From: a virus | DNA length: 21,892 nt | Virus record (IMG/VR): IMGVR_UViG_3300046011_007693 | Span: 1-21,892 of that record | Direction: 5' to 3' (one strand) | Shown: positions 21,847-21,892 of the stretch, one piece after another | Layout: every line of letters begins with the position of its first letter | Position numbering within the stretch: the stretch's first letter is position 1 | The notes under the pieces: model-generated | Databases searched by the model: none | Told to the model about the DNA's origin: nothing | Seen by the model: only the letters and a program-made list of their open reading frames with translations | Made by a program: the position numbers and the translations under genes

Positions 21847-21892
21847 AATCATGCTCAAAGCCAACGCCACGGTAGCCAAGTTCCTTGACTTG
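21839..21892 (+). CDS. Start of a gene cut by the window end (possible endolysin)
   Basis: An ATG at 21839 sits 4 nt behind a strong GGGGGG-AAAG ribosome site and overlaps the end of the holin-like gene. Eighteen codons are visible (MTEIMLKANATVAKFLDL), open to the window end. Too short to assign. The context after a holin-like gene suggests an endolysin, but this is a guess from position. Confidence 0.5.
   Translation, partial: MTEIMLKANATVAKFLDL

Overview
The window is the virion-structure part of a tailed-phage genome, probably a short-tailed (podovirus-like) phage of an actinobacterium. Four things point to a podovirus-type virion: an N4-gp56-type major capsid protein, a large internal-protein cassette, an adaptor/nozzle-like gene pair, and the absence of a tape-measure gene or a frameshifting tail-chaperone pair. 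Several features suggest an actinobacterial host: a small CxxC protein of a type common in actinophages, a gp80-like small tail protein of the kind found in actinophages, fairly high GC (by eye in the mid-to-upper 50s percent), and four genes whose start codon lies exactly 6 nt after a TANNNT box, the geometry of leaderless actinobacterial promoters. Several small genes resemble ones I associate with aquatic phages, so an uncultured freshwater or marine phage is a reasonable guess. No integrase, repressor, tRNA, CRISPR array or insertion sequence was seen.

Layout, nearly all on the + strand. (1) 23-10271: portal protein, then a small linker protein, a 1708-aa protein and three proteins of 276, 320 and 400 aa; the last four are probably internal (ejection) proteins. 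Genes overlap or abut. (2) 10272-11936: a sigma70-like promoter, a structured leader, scaffold, a second hairpin leader, major capsid protein and a strong terminator. (3) 11946-13424: a fresh promoter, a small tail protein, a Ser/Thr/Gly repeat protein with a period of about 20 residues, and the CxxC protein. (4) 13421-14524: a GT4-like glycosyltransferase. (5) 14521-15483: five tiny, very basic proteins in an overlapping string; two of them lie wholly below 50 codons. (6) 15480-18221: predicted adaptor and beta-rich tail nozzle. (7) 18229-21317: a fibre-like protein, a small beta-rich virion protein, two tandem paralogous glycine-rich adhesin candidates and a small YTYDAVRDAF-motif protein. 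(8) 21314-21892: a possible 40-aa membrane protein on the - strand, then a + strand set of small membrane proteins (one holin-like) running into a gene cut by the window end, probably the start of a lysis module.

How it fits together: the scaffold shapes the capsid shell around the portal; the big proteins between portal and scaffold are likely packed in the head and ejected with the DNA; adaptor and nozzle close the portal; the fibre and Gly-rich genes supply host recognition. The glycosyltransferase sits among structural genes one gene after a Ser/Thr-rich repeat protein, which makes virion glycosylation a testable idea. Functions other than portal, scaffold, capsid and glycosyltransferase are inferred from position and general resemblance, not from a database search.
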